From NCBI GenBank assembly GCA_910591455.2, contig OU342807.1, forward strand, positions 14,562,594 through 14,626,593: a DNA stretch of 64,000 nucleotides. The letters are read 5' to 3'. Positions 36,011 through 47,425 of the stretch are shown here, piece after piece. Below the pieces are notes generated by a model, which was not told the DNA's origin, searched no databases, and was given only the letters and a program-made list of their open reading frames with translations. The stretch is from Pholis gunnellus (Eukaryota > Chordata > Actinopteri > Perciformes > Pholidae). Numbering within the stretch: position 1 is the stretch's first letter; each line of letters starts with the position of its first letter. The translations under genes and the position numbers were made by a program.

Positions 36011-37209
36011 TTATGTGGGATGCAATAGATAGAATAACCAGGGTTGGTTCATCTGTAGTGTGCTCTTGACTCTTACCAACACACATCATTGTGCATCCAC
36101 AACTATTACTTACACTTTGTACCTCCTTTTTTTGAACACATTCACTATGTCTGTCTCTGACTCTTTATAGTGTTCGAAATTCAAATTAATAGTTGTTTTT
36201 TTTAACATCAAGGGTGGATTAAATGACCAGATTCAATGTAAAATGCATGAAATGCTCGTAGTGACAAACTCACAAAGAATTAGGGGTATGATGATATGAT
36301 GCCATTGTTGAATTAAAGAAAATCTCTAGGCTACAAAATAAACTGCATTGTCAACTTATACACAAGTGGAACCACACCAGCAACAAGATCCCTATATCTA
36401 AACCAATAGTAAATATTGTTTAAAGACGGGGGGCAGTCCGTCCATACAACTTATTAGAAATTACAAATATATGACCACTTTCCTTCGTAAACCTCACTAG
36501 AATTAACCAGAAAAGAGACAAAACTCGGAGAATTAAACAAAAATGACCGACAACAAATAAAGGGCTGATTCTATCAGCACCCAGGTGTCAGAAGCCAACA
36601 ATCCGATTTTCCCCAAAATAAATAATAATAAATAAAATAAATTGGCGTAAATAGCCAATGTGGCTATCAAAACCGGGGCATAAATTAGATACTTTATGCA
36701 GCATGTAGGCTATGTATATTTTTGCTAAATCTAAACAATTACTTTTGTTGCATAAACCTACTTAAGTAGGGTGATTGGCCGAGGTATGAACATTCACAGT
36801 TTCTGTCTGGCTGATGACGGTTCGATTGAAAGTCCTGCTGCTGTTTCTCATTCATTGAACACAGTCAGTTTAGAGAGCTGCATAGCCATGAGAGCACACG
36901 TATGAGCCACTCTCTTCAAGGGAGAGGAGTTAGTCTGCCCATGTTGACAGATTTGTTGCTAGGCTATTTTTTAAGAAACAGAAAACGTTGCTAAAGGGAA
37001 AAATGGCGAAATTGACCTGCTGATGTACACCACCTCCAAACGTCAGACACAGTTGGCGGCTATAGAGCATGTAGCGTTTAGCAGCTAAAACGAGAAATCA
37101 GGACAAAATCAGGACTTGAATAAAACAGCTAAAAGAAGGATGAATATTGGACATTGTGTAAATGACTTCAAATGGATTCTAATGTGGTACTATGTCTGCT
37201 GGATGTGTT
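36011..37209. other. Unassigned non-coding sequence
   Basis: The stretch at about 36900-37130 (with GTAGCGTTTAGCAGCTAAA) resembles dispersed fish repeats but is not assigned. No gene. Confidence 0.35.
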
Positions 37210-37620
37210 CTATTTTTTCATCGTGGTCTCACAGAAATACATGAAATTACCAGGACCTATACTTATAGTGCATTACAAAGTGGTGGCACATAATGTGTTA
37301 AAATTACATGACGCCACCATGGAAACAATTTAATTTAAGTATTAGGGAAAATTAACATTTGGTTTTGGCAACAAAAAAAAACTTTTTCCTAACACTTTTA
37401 GGAAAAATGTCACAAATGTAACGATAACTCAACAACAACTTCATGGAGACTGGATACCAAAACAGAGTTACATGAATATTGAACTTTTGGCCAGCAACAC
37501 GACTCCAGAGGAATGATAATGTGGCATGTTTGCTTATGGTTTATCAAATGTTTGCTCACAGGCTAACAGCTTATTTAGCCGGGGATAATATGATAGCAGC
37601 GTATCTTGTTTTGATTTTAT
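37210..37620. repeat. Possible dispersed repeat
   Basis: Phrases such as GTGGTCTCACAGAAATACAT, GTGCATTACAAAGTGGTGGC and AACGATAACTCAACAACAAC feel familiar as teleost repeat text. Ends and family are unknown. Confidence 0.3.
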
Positions 37621-37635
37621 TCTGCCCCCTAACGG

Positions 37636-38200
37636 CCATGTAACGACGCGCCGCCGTTACTTAGACCATGGATAGTGTGCGAGGAAGGACGTCAAGGACA
37701 ATATAAGTTTATTGGATATATATATATATATATATATACATAGAGCAACAAATTACCTCTGCCTGTTTCCTCTTCCCAGGGTGTTCGGGCAAATTACTTC
37801 CCCGGGGGCCCGAGCACCCATTTATAGTTCCGGGAAATACCAACTACAGGAAGCAGGTAGGGGGTGAAGTGAACATATGTGTTGCTGTATTTAGTTAGAT
37901 AACTTATGGGTGATTATTTACGTTAGGTATAGGACTTATTTATATATAGTTGTTAATTAATATTGGTATGGTTGGGGTGGGTAAAATTCTGTAAATATTT
38001 ATTATACATAGATAGATAGCAATAGACGTACCTGTAGGTGGTATGGCTGGTCCAATTAGATGGACCAGGTGTACAAAAGGGCCCTGATTTTGTTTGTGCG
38101 GGAGATTAGTGGAGGCCACTAGACACTGGTGGGAACGGTGGTGAAATGGTCAACTGGTAAAATAAAAGAAGCGTCTTCTGAACCCTCTCTGGACTCCTGA
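37636..38200 (+). mobile_element. Possible LTR-like block with hairpins
   Basis: A GC-rich hairpin (GTAACG, GC-rich loop, CGTTAC) opens the block. Another hairpin has 12-base arms at 37779-37790 and 37808-37819 with one mismatch (GGGTGTTCGGGC / GCCCGAGCACCC). An AT microsatellite lies at 37716-37738. The 3' part has an AATAAA signal at 38161-38166 followed by a CT-rich stretch, as LTR ends often do. No retroelement genes and no matching second copy are seen, so the call is tentative. Confidence 0.3.
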
Positions 38201-40604
38201 CTTGTTCATTTGCCTCCGTGGCCGCTCGGGCATGTTTACAGGCCACAAATTGACAAATACAACTTACAGATTTTCCGTTCCTTTCTATTGTGCTAGCAGC
38301 TGATAGTATTCCACATATTATTTCTCCCTCTTTCCTGTCTTTCAACAACCGTCTCTGCAGTTAACTGTCTAAGAATCCCACAGCAAACGTGAACGATCTT
38401 CATCCCTCCGCTGTCTCTCCTCTCTCTCTGCTTCCTTTCTGCACCTGCATGCTCGCCCTCTTCCCTTCTTCTATCCATTCATGTCTGTCAGGCAATTACC
38501 ACCTTCATTCCTCCTCTACATTGATTTTCTCCCCTCCTCCTGTTCATCTCCTCTCTCACATCACCCTTTATACCCCGCTTTCTTGTGGACTTTCCCTTTC
38601 TTCATCTGTCCATGTCTTTTGTGTGGTCTATTTACACAATAAACCACTCATTGTTGTTCCTTCTCCATCTCTTCCTCTTTTCCAGCTTCCATTTTTCACC
38701 TCCCACTTGCCCTCCCACCCGTGAACCCACTGAGCCCCGCCACCCTACCCTGTGTCTGCTGCGAGGTCTCGTAGACATTAGCTGTCTCCATTCTGCCTGA
38801 CTGAGCTAAATTATTCCACAATAAGTCACTGGGCTAATTCACTGGCATAATCACCTCATGCATTTGAAATTTAAATGATTCCATGAGCGCCTGCACCACT
38901 CCCTCATTAAAAATCCCTCTCAGGACTCAAAAAAGCAGGTAGGGGTGCACAGGAAGGCACAGTACAACTTTCCCTGTGGGTGCACGTGTGTGGTGTGTGA
39001 TGGCATCATGTGTGTCTGCATGGTGTGTGTGTGTGTGTGTATGTGTGTGTGTATTTTTGTGTCCTCATTTGCTGTTGAGTGGGAAGAGGGGATATATTTG
39101 AAGTTGGCAAGCATGTGTATTCCCAGCATCACCGTCCCAGCCCACCAATCGATCAATATACTTCCTGATAAAATGGTATTGGCTTACGCATGGTTGACTT
39201 TTGACCTTCAAGGTCAAAGTGTTGCTGCATTATGAAGATGTCCTTCAGGAGTCGACATCCCACTGGCCACCTGGTGACAGCTCGACTGGATGCAGACTCC
39301 TGGGAGGTGTGGCATTGATTGGTGTGTCGACAGGCACCCAGAAAGACTGCCGCAGACACAGAAGTTGTGTTTATACAGCAGACATACACACATTTGGATC
39401 CAAAAGATGAATGCTAGATAGAAGAAAATCAAAGAGTTGAAGTTGTGGCAATCAACTAACTGTTTCATCATGTATGCCTGAGCAGAGGGGAACAGGGCAG
39501 CCAACCAAGAAACATCCAAAAATACACAGAAGAATCAGGTTTTACAGGCACGAAAAACATGCACATTTACACACACTGTCTGCCCCAGCTAAACCATTAG
39601 CCTGAACAGAAATCTATTTTCAGCGGGATATAAAATTTCTGAACAGCAATCAGAGAGTCAGGGAGCTTGAAGCTGTCAGAGATGGGTTGAATAGAAGTTG
39701 GGACATACTGCCTCTGGCTCGCTCCATACTGATGCTGCATTTAACCTCTTTAAAGCTGTATTTGCTAAAGACAAGGTCTTTCATCACGTAACCTTTAATC
39801 CAGACTAATAAACACAGTTAAGGGTCAAAAACTTAAACTGCATTTATACTGATAATGTTTGTGCCTGCAAAGCATCAAATTAATTGAATATGGGCATATA
39901 ATTAATTATGAGACGTATTTTAACATCCTCATACTGTACTTTTCATCTCTTTCTCACTTTTATTTTTAACTAAACTACATTTTGGGGGACATTGAACAAT
40001 CAGAACCAGGCTGATATATACAGCATGTCACATCTTAAACGGATACATATTGACTAAGGCAGAAAGTTAAACATTTTTTTTTATATTTCTCAGCTTCATT
40101 TTGGTGTATAGATGGTGGGTTTGAAAGAAATCCAGCCACAACACCAGTCTTTTGTCTCGCTAGCTCCACATGTGACGCTTCCTCTTCCGCGATCTGAAAG
40201 TTCCCAGAGTGATAGCAGGAGAACAGTCAACTCTCAGCTGCCTGCTGTGCGCTGATCAGCGATTTTCACATTTCAGCACAGTTCCAGCAAAACTACGGCG
40301 CTAAAACACCCATTTGGCCACACACTCAAGGGCACAAGCAATTTACATATTCACATCAGAGGGTACAATATTAACCATATTGAGAAGGCCATGCTGGAGC
40401 TGACGGCCTTGCTAACAGAATAGAGAATTTTATCTTGTGGCCATCCAGAATGATATGAATCGATTTGAAGAAATCTCTCTTTCCATTAAGCAAATTCAAT
40501 TTACTGGTGCACGAGTGAACTTACCCTGCACGGCAGCTGTATTCTCACAATGTCACAGGATCACGCGAGGTCGCGGTATAATATATCACACAAAAATCAA
40601 TCTT
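38201..40604. other. Unassigned sequence with pyrimidine and TG tracts
   Basis: Pyrimidine-rich sequence at about 38390-38710 gives Ser/Leu/Pro frames without domains. An interrupted TG tract lies at about 38990-39060. No gene. Confidence 0.4.
39202..39216. promoter_or_regulatory. Everted nuclear-receptor-type half sites
   Basis: TGACCT, a 3-base spacer TCA, then AGGTCA, embedded in the near-palindrome TTTGACCTTCAAGGTCAAA. The part TCAAGGTCA matches the extended half site used by SF-1/ERR-class receptors. It could be chance. Confidence 0.25.
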
Positions 40605-40955
40605 GTAAGACCTCAAGTAATGCATTTGTGTCCGGACAGCCAGTGCACAGACCAATCCGTGTCCTGTGAGGAGCTACTGTTACTGCTACAGGCTCGTAAG
40701 GCTCCTGAAGAGGTTAGCGTAGATGCTGCAATCAGTTACATCAGAAATGGAGAGTATTCTTTCATTAAAAGAAGAGCAAAGAATGGCACTGGCACATTTT
40801 CTAAATGGGAAAGATGTTTTCGCTCTTCTCCCGACTGGCTTAGGCTAGACTTTCCTGCCAAGTATTTTTAAAAGTGCCTTCCCTTTCCAGACAGTTTCCA
40901 ATGACGGCTTCTCAGATTATTCTGTGTAACAAACCATTTGGCGGGGCAGGTTAGG
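40605..40955 (+). mobile_element. Non-autonomous element with helicase start, copy 1
   Basis: This repeat unit shares its order and sequence with 62662-63028. The 5' non-coding part has TAATGCATTTGTGTCCG and then ACCAATCCGTGTCCTGTG. A helicase-like fragment and a 3' part with CAATGACGGCTTCTCAGAT and GTAACAAACCATTTGG follow. The coding fragment stops abruptly, yet the same 3' part follows in both copies, so this looks like an internally deleted derivative of a larger transposon. The superfamily is not assigned. Confidence 0.65.
40747..40848 (+). pseudogene. RecQ/SF2 helicase N-terminal fragment, copy 1
   Basis: The frame from 40747 reads MESILSLKEEQRMALAHFL and then NGKDVFALLPTGLG before a stop. 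This corresponds to motif 0 (the EEQ region) and motif I (Walker A) of RecQ-like DExH helicases, where TGxGKS is expected. The stop falls at the catalytic lysine position. Only 33 residues survive, with no DExH, motif III or C-terminal lobe, so it is inactive. The longer frame at 40437-40871 runs through it in another phase and is spurious. Confidence 0.65.
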
Positions 40956-42034
40956 AGTGAACCTTATGTTCAGAAATGTTTTTCTTGACCACCACTTTTT
41001 TCCCCCTTCAACAGGTCCACTTTCATGGTATCTGGACCTCCCATTATATTTCAGTGAAAGCTTATTTAGTGCACCAGTCACCAGCAATATCTCCAGTCAC
41101 AGTTTTAGTCAGTATATTGAACATTTCACAATTATAATCCAGTTTGTATGACTGAATATAGAGGGTCAATATTTTCATCTGATTATTTTCAGAATTGCTG
41201 CTATATCCCACCACATTGAAATAAAAATGACATCAATCAACATGCAAGCCATAAACTGTGCAATGCTAGGCATAAATTCTCGTAATACTCCATATGCAGA
41301 AACACAGCCGTGTTTGTGTGGATATTTTATTGCAGTCTGGTGTTAGCTGTGCATGAGTTAATCATGGTACCTACAATGGGTTGTTGTGTGTAAATACATG
41401 GTGCTTTCAAATTAGAGACTGCAGATGGAACACATATACAGTAAATGTCCTGCTGCCTTCAGAACGCTGTATGGATTTAACGGAGGAGAAGGTGTTTTCA
41501 GACTGTAGAATCACTATTGATGACAGATTATGGTAAGAATCTGTCACACTAATCCACAGTACGAGCTGCTTCACTAACATTCTTGCTCTGATTGTATTGA
41601 ATTATTTCATAAGACCTGTTCCAGTCAGAATTGAATAAAATAAATATCATGAATATGTTTCTAGCTGCTTTCAGATGTGTACGTGAACATGCAGGCGACA
41701 CATACAAATTATACAGAAACAATGTGAAAACCTGAAACTTCCAGTGGGAATGCAAAAAACACACCTTTAAGTGAAAGTAAGGTTAGGAATTTGAGTCATG
41801 TGATACACTTTAAATCTATGTTTTTGAACAGAGACATGATTTTTGCAGCATTGAAAAGCAAATCAGAGCTGGGGAAACGCTGTGACCAAAAAAACAATGG
41901 ATTTAATTTACATGGGGTTTGTTTACAAGGTTATTCTAAAGCGTGACTGTGGCAACTCATTTCCTTGGACCCCAATGGCAAACCGGAGTTAGCATGTAGT
42001 TAACAAAATTACGTTCCCCCCATGCAACACATTT
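40956..42034. other. Unassigned non-coding sequence
   Basis: No gene or known repeat. AT-rich unique-looking DNA. Confidence 0.4.
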
Positions 42035-42470
42035 CTTACGGCCTACGCCACATGCGGCGTCACTACCGCAAGGCGTGTTGGTAGGACACTGAGCGTCTAC
42101 TCTTGTGCCAACTTTCAAGGTTGCGCCTGGCATTGCTCAGCGGCCATAATTAAATAATGTAATACTATTATATAATTAAAATATTGTCCGTGAGACAAAT
42201 CGTAAAGCTCTGGCCCTGCACTAAAATAATTCATTAAATATGGACTGATATTTACGGAAGAAAGGAAAGGTGATTGGTTGTTCCATTTCCTGCGACACAT
42301 TGCTGCCTTCCAAAAGTTCAGCTTATCTCAGGGCGCAGCCCTTGTGCCCTGACATATAGGAGCTTGGGAACATGAAGTTGTCGCTCTTGCTTTTGAGCGT
42401 GTGTTACGCACAGCTACATCAACAAGAATGGATTTTAGGTTGCAAAAAAACTGTGTCCAGGCCCTAACGT
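42035..42470. mobile_element. Possible Harbinger-like DNA element remnant
   Basis: Opposing CpG-rich flanks (GCGGCGTCACTACCGCAAGG on the left, GAGCGTGTGTTACGCACAGC on the right) surround an AT-rich body with CATTAAATATGGACTGATAT, GTGATTGGTTGTTCC and CAAAAGTTCAGCTTATCTCA. I recall this combination from fish PIF/Harbinger MITEs. Ends are not defined and inverted repeats are weak. Confidence 0.35.
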
Positions 42471-44476
42471 GTCTTTTTGATAGCATTAGCAAAATCAGTC
42501 TTTGGTTGCTGTCAAAATCCATTCAAACAGAAAGATGGAAAAAGGCCAATTTATTGTGCTCTTAAAAAAAAATCTGACATCTCTTGCATGAGGAAAAGGG
42601 AAAGTACAGCCATTTTTTTTTTATCTCATCCAATGCACACACAATGCTTTTCATACATTCCCAAAGTGAATTTGGCTGCAAGTGTGTAAGAAGAAAGTTG
42701 AAGACTTGATGTTTTTCTTCTGGAACTGTCACTAGATTTCTGGCCATCTGAGTGACAGCTTGCGTCAGAGGTATTGTCATTCGAACCCATTAGCCTGTCA
42801 AGACTCGAAGGCAGTTGTTTCATTCTTCACACCATTACCGTTTGGAATGAAAAACAGTGGCAGTTTTGGAAGTAATCCATTTTCAACTGTGGTGCAGAGA
42901 CCAATGACCATGAAAATAACAGGCTGTTGTATAGCTGTGTATGTACATTAAAGCATATAAAAAGGTGGAATGTGGAAATCACTCATATGTAGAAGAGGTA
43001 TTTATTGTTCATCAGAAGGACATTGAACTGATTATGTTACTATTGTTGTCGTTGTCAAGAGCTTATTTCAGGGAAATGACTGCAATTCAAATGTAATGGT
43101 ATAACCACACAAGCACATTGGCACAACTATAAAAGCAGCCAAATTACAAAATCCTACATATGCATGCTCACAAAGAGAGACAGCTGAGGGAAATACAAAA
43201 CAAGAGGCAACCAGAAGAAAGAAAGAAACATGTCGACTCACTGGCATGCACCAGTCACCACTGAAACTTGCTGGAACTGAGTGACACGTGTTTACCTTTT
43301 TTTGTTCTTTCCTGGATACCCAAATTGCTCCGTGGATGGAAACAGCGAGAGCTCTTCAAAGCACAGTGACTGAATATGTGCATTTTTATTTTCCATAACC
43401 ATCCATCCTGACAGGTAGGAACACGCCTATTTAAGAGGGCTTTTTTTTAGAAGATGTTTTTTATATAGCAGGTCGTGTCAAGCCTTGCCCACCTTGTTGA
43501 ATTTGATAGACAAAAGGCAGTATACGAAACAGTGAAACTGAAAACCTGTGTTGTTGTTGTTGCACTTGTTGCTGGTTATGTTTCTTTCTCTTCTATTAAC
43601 AGAGTTCAAAAGTTCCCTCTACTTTTTGAAATATTTATTAAAACATATTTTGGACAAAAAAATCCTCCTTTTTCCATTTTACAGTGAACGCGGGCCTTTT
43701 TTAGTCAAAATTAAATCAAATTTACAAGTGGTTACATCAACAGTACCCAGGGCTTTGGAGAGAAACTTTCCAGTGTCAACTTTTCTCGCCCAATCACACG
43801 CAACCTTGATGAACTTTTACAGGCAAACACTGAGCGAGGGGCATCAGAAGTTATCCAAAGCATTCGTCGGCATGGTTAACGGGGAGTTCTGATTTGAAAA
43901 AAAGTGACTGAAGTCCCAGAGAGAAGAGGAGAAGGGGATGAGAGAAGGAGGAGAAGAGAGGGATGAGAGGAACAGACTGATTCGTGAAACCCTACAGCAG
44001 CCCTTAAGCTAAAATCCATAACTGTGTTACTGTATGCTTGGCTGTCATAGCTCCGCGCTCAGTCACTCATCCAGTCGTAGACATTCACACACTCATGCAT
44101 GTGTTCCCACGACATACACTACATCCACAGCCACAGACAAAGCTGTCACATTTATCCAGACACAATTATGTGGACAGATGCGCTGCCAAATCACATTCGC
44201 AAAACTGTTTAGAAGTCATTAAAAAAATATTTAAAAGCAAAGTGCGCAACTCATTTCACTTAGTACATTTATGACAAAAATGTATGTTACTTAACACACA
44301 CTGATCTAATTTGCATTAACACACATGGTGGAACTAAATGCACATATGATATGCAAATATATAAATGCACATGAACATAATTGGAAACCTTTGCATAATA
44401 TTAACATAATAGAACTGTTGCATGAATTGGAAAGCAATATTTCCAAGTGTGTTCACTTTACTTGTGAAAGCAGAGA
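42471..44476. other. Unassigned non-coding sequence
   Basis: No gene supported. The 114-codon frame at 43548-43892 has no recognised domain or splice context. GA-rich at about 43915-43970. Confidence 0.4.
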
Positions 44477-44514
<38 letters not shown>

Positions 44515-44520
44515 GTGTGT
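44477..44520. repeat. (GT)n microsatellite, one interruption
   Basis: About 15 GT units, one GC unit, then five more. Frames through it are Cys/Val artefacts. A (GTTT)n / TG tract also lies at about 44788-44827. Confidence 0.95.
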
Positions 44521-45184
44521 TGTTGGTCAGCTTCCTGTCACTCTCTGTACCACAGTCCAGCAAAGGCCTTCCAAACGCCTCCGGCCATGCCTCCAGCCAA
44601 TCAAAGTTAAAAGTCCTCACCATGACAACCGCGGCAGTAGCCCACCTCTTCTGTCTTATCACCCTGGCGACCACCCTGTTTTCTCATTTATTTCACGTAA
44701 GAAAGACTTCCTCAGCACATGTCGGGTGCGGGGCAGCTGCAATGAAAGCTACTTATGTAATTCATGTAAAACGTTCATCTCTTAGTGTTTGTTTGTTTGT
44801 TTGTTTGTGTGTGTGTGTGTTTGTGTGTAAGAGATATGGGAAAAGAAAAGAGGAGAGTTTGCCTCCATGTACTGAGTGAATCAGATGACAGGTAAGCTAC
44901 TTACCGCATACCAAATCAGAGAGAAGTTTGAAGAGAAAATCGAGGTAGTGCACAGCATGCGGATGACTGTTCGTCGTCCAAGTATCAGAGAAATTTGGGA
45001 GATGAAGTGATTGGAGAATGAAGGAAGATGGAATGAAAGGATAGAGGAGAGCTTGTCAGATCAAGGGGGATGCAACGATTGGATAATGAAGCGTTAGAAG
45101 TCAACATGAGTGTGATTTTAGGGCAGGCAAGTGCGTATACAACAATTTTCACACTGCCAGTTAAGGAAATAATTATAGAAACAA
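44521..45184. other. Unassigned non-coding sequence
   Basis: Apart from the GTTT/TG tract nothing is recognised. The 184-codon frame at 44325-44879 is held open by the microsatellites. Confidence 0.45.
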
Positions 45185-45304
45185 AGATGAGATTCACACC
45201 TAAATGGGACACTGCATGAAGTGACTTGCAAGTGTTAGCTCGTTGCACTTATTGTATGTGTTTGTTTCTGCACTGTATGTTTGCTCTGGTTTATGCTCTT
45301 TGAT

Positions 45305-45506
45305 CAGGGGTGTCAAACATACGGCCCGCGGGCCGGATCCGGCCCGCCACGTCATTTTATGTGGCCCGCGAATCTACCAGCAAAAAAAAAAAAAAATGGA
45401 AATCGCGCACGGCGGAGCTCCTCCCCGATCCGCGCGCACACACCTCCACCAGCGTATGTGGCAGCAGCAGCCCCCCCGCCGAAGACAACGACGAAGGAGC
45501 AGCAGC

Positions 45507-45540
<34 letters not shown>

Positions 45541-45613
45541 CCGACAACCGGCCCTTTGGGGGCAACCATGATGCCGATGCGGCCCCAGAGCAACAATGAG
45601 TTTGACACCCCTG
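45305..45613. mobile_element. 309-bp hAT-like MITE
   Basis: Perfect 14-bp terminal inverted repeats, CAGGGGTGTCAAAC. Flanking 8-mers TCTTTGAT (45297-45304) and TCTTAGAT (45614-45621) match at 7 of 8, as expected for a hAT target duplication. The interior is strikingly GC- and CpG-rich (GGCCCGCGGGCCGGATCC) and includes A(15) and C(32) runs. No transposase. The overlapping Pro-rich and Gly-rich frames come from the C run and are not genes. Confidence 0.88.
45508..45539. repeat. C(32) homopolymer
   Basis: Thirty-two consecutive C in the hAT-like element, preceded by AGCAGCAGC. Length is likely unstable and the assembly count may be unreliable. Confidence 0.95.
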
Positions 45614-45981
45614 TCTTAGATACTTGTTTAGCAAAAGATATGCACTTATGACTTCTGGTGACTAGTAGTTCTCTTGAATACCGATGTTGAATACACTTAT
45701 TGTAAGTCGCTTTGGATAAAAGCGTCTGCTAAATGACTAATGTAAATGTATACATTTCAAACAGATCAGCCCACTAGTGGAGTTAGACGCAGTCAGTTTC
45801 GACTGTCTTTTGGTTTTCTTCATATGCAGTATTTTTGTACTTGCCTTCATCTGACTTTTGCAAATCATTGTGCAAAGAGTGTGTTTTGGGAAAGGGTTGT
45901 GGCTATTGAGTCTGATAAGCCTCTTAACTACTTGAGACTTGGCCAACCCACTCCCTGACCACACTAACACTCTATAAGCAG

Positions 45982-46244
45982 TGGCGGCCGGTGGAACATT
46001 TTCTAGGTAGGGCTGTGCCACATCCAATCAATTTCAGCAAACATCCCAGAATGATTTAATGCAAAACAATTAAGGTATCAAACACGCATTACTACTTTGC
46101 AGTTAAATATTTAACATTTATTCCAACACGAAAAAAAGCAGTAAATAACACTTTGATAAACACGTCAGGACATCTTACTTTAGTCACCCTCACAGGGAAT
46201 TCAGTATAATATAATAATATATATATCGTATAATGATATTCAGT

Positions 46245-46297
<53 letters not shown>

Positions 46298-46900
46298 GTA
46301 TAATAGAACATGTTTATTTATTGAGATGCCCCTATGGACCTTGTTATAGGGAGGTAAAGACCAGTAAACATGAAGTGTAAATAGGAATACGGATGTTAAA
46401 TTAAGCTATGATGAGTTGTCACTGTTAATTTACCATCTCTATTAAATGTTGATGCCTCCATGACCAAGTTAAGCAGATGAGACTGAGGACAACTATGTAC
46501 AATAAAAGATGTTCACTTTGCCTAATATGTAGCTTGACAGAGTTCTCTCATGTTTCCTTACCTCCTCCTTCAGCTGGTTCTCCGCCAAAGTTCTCCTCTC
46601 AAACGGGTCTTGGAGGAGTAGCGCTCGCGCTGGCGCTCACGCTGACCTTTAGAGACTAGTTCTGACGAGGACGCGCAATTTGGGGCAAAACCCATTCTGC
46701 CTCTGGCTGCATCTATTTGAGGACGCTGATTGGCTAAATTGTATGTCACACGTTTATATCTTTAATCAATTGGCTAAACTGCTTCATAGACCCGCCTCCT
46801 GTGGGCCATTTCTCCAGCGCTGCTGAGATAGGCAGACAGGCGGAGAGGACGAGCAGGAAGAGCATATAATTTGCGCCGATATCATATTTTATACATATTA
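45982..46900. mobile_element. Possible DNA element beginning CAGTGGCGGCCGG
   Basis: AGTGGCGGCCGGTGG followed by AGGTAGGGCTGTGCC, and farther on GAGGACGCTGATTGGCTAAA and CATAGACCCGCCTCCTGTGG, are phrases I recall from a teleost DNA transposon. A CA microsatellite at 46247-46290 lies inside. The expected inverted copy of the left end is not seen, so it is truncated or wrongly delimited. The frame at 46477-46659 has no known domain. Confidence 0.35.
46247..46290. repeat. (AC)22 microsatellite
   Basis: Pure AC tract flanked by ATAT words. Confidence 0.97.
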
Positions 46901-46974
46901 CTGGATGCATTCCATATTTCAAAAACACAAATATTGACAATTTGTATAATTTATTATTATTATTTTAATTTTTT

Positions 46975-47425
46975 GTGGCTCACATTTTTGGCCACTTGAG
47001 GATGGCTCATAAAGCGAGCCAATGCCATAGACCTCCATGTTTGAATACACAACTTTACATCATAAATAAATATGTTGATAGCCTGGTACATGGTTTTGGT
47101 CTTAATAGGGCCGCCTGTAATCCACCTGTCAGCTTGATGTTTTTCCGGAGCGAAAGTTTTTCGCTCAGCAAAATTAATGAATATCACAACTTGAATTAGG
47201 GATGCACCTTACTAACCAATCTAGCTATCTAGTGCTAACCTAAGCTGCTAACACGGCGTCTGTTGGGCTAACGGTACCTGAGCCCTCTTGGCCTCGCCCT
47301 TCTCCAACTCCATCCTCTCGACCAAATATAGTCACGTATGGTTCCAATAAACCAAGATGATGGCGGCCAACCCAAGGCTTCAGAGCCGTAGTCTACAAAA
47401 TGAAGCATCGCGTTAGTTCATGCAG
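46975..47425 (+). repeat. Family B interspersed repeat, copy 2
   Basis: The 5' landmarks GGCCACTTGAGGATGGCTCA, AAGCGAGCCAATGCCATAGA and CCTGGTACATGGTTTTGGTC are followed by CCAAGATGATGGCGGCC and GGCTTCAGAGCCGTAGTCTA. This is the 5' half of the family whose 3' half is at 22.8-23.15 kb. The middle is deleted or diverged. Non-coding. Confidence 0.65.

Larger units (their letters stand above)
45185..45750 (+). repeat. SINE-like repeat split by a hAT element
   Basis: The right part has TTGTAAGTCGCTTTGGATAA followed by AAGCGTCTGCTAAATGA, a widely known 3' end of fish short interspersed repeats (recalled). The left part, to 45304, has TTGCACTTATTGTATG and TTTGCTCTGGTTTATG, consistent with the upstream body. 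The element at 45305-45613 separates them. The left boundary is approximate. Confidence 0.65.

Noticed and set aside
40437..40871. 144-codon plus-strand frame
   Set aside because: The helicase-like residues lie in a different reading phase from this frame; it starts outside the repeat and is chance.
44325..44879. 184-codon frame, the second longest in the window
   Set aside because: It spans GT and GTTT microsatellites encoding Cys/Val and Cys/Leu runs; no domain, no splice or promoter context.
45243..45651. Overlapping proline-rich and glycine-rich open frames of 83-118 codons
   Set aside because: They are held open by the C(32) and A(15) runs in a hAT-like MITE; frames on both strands are equally open and none has a domain.
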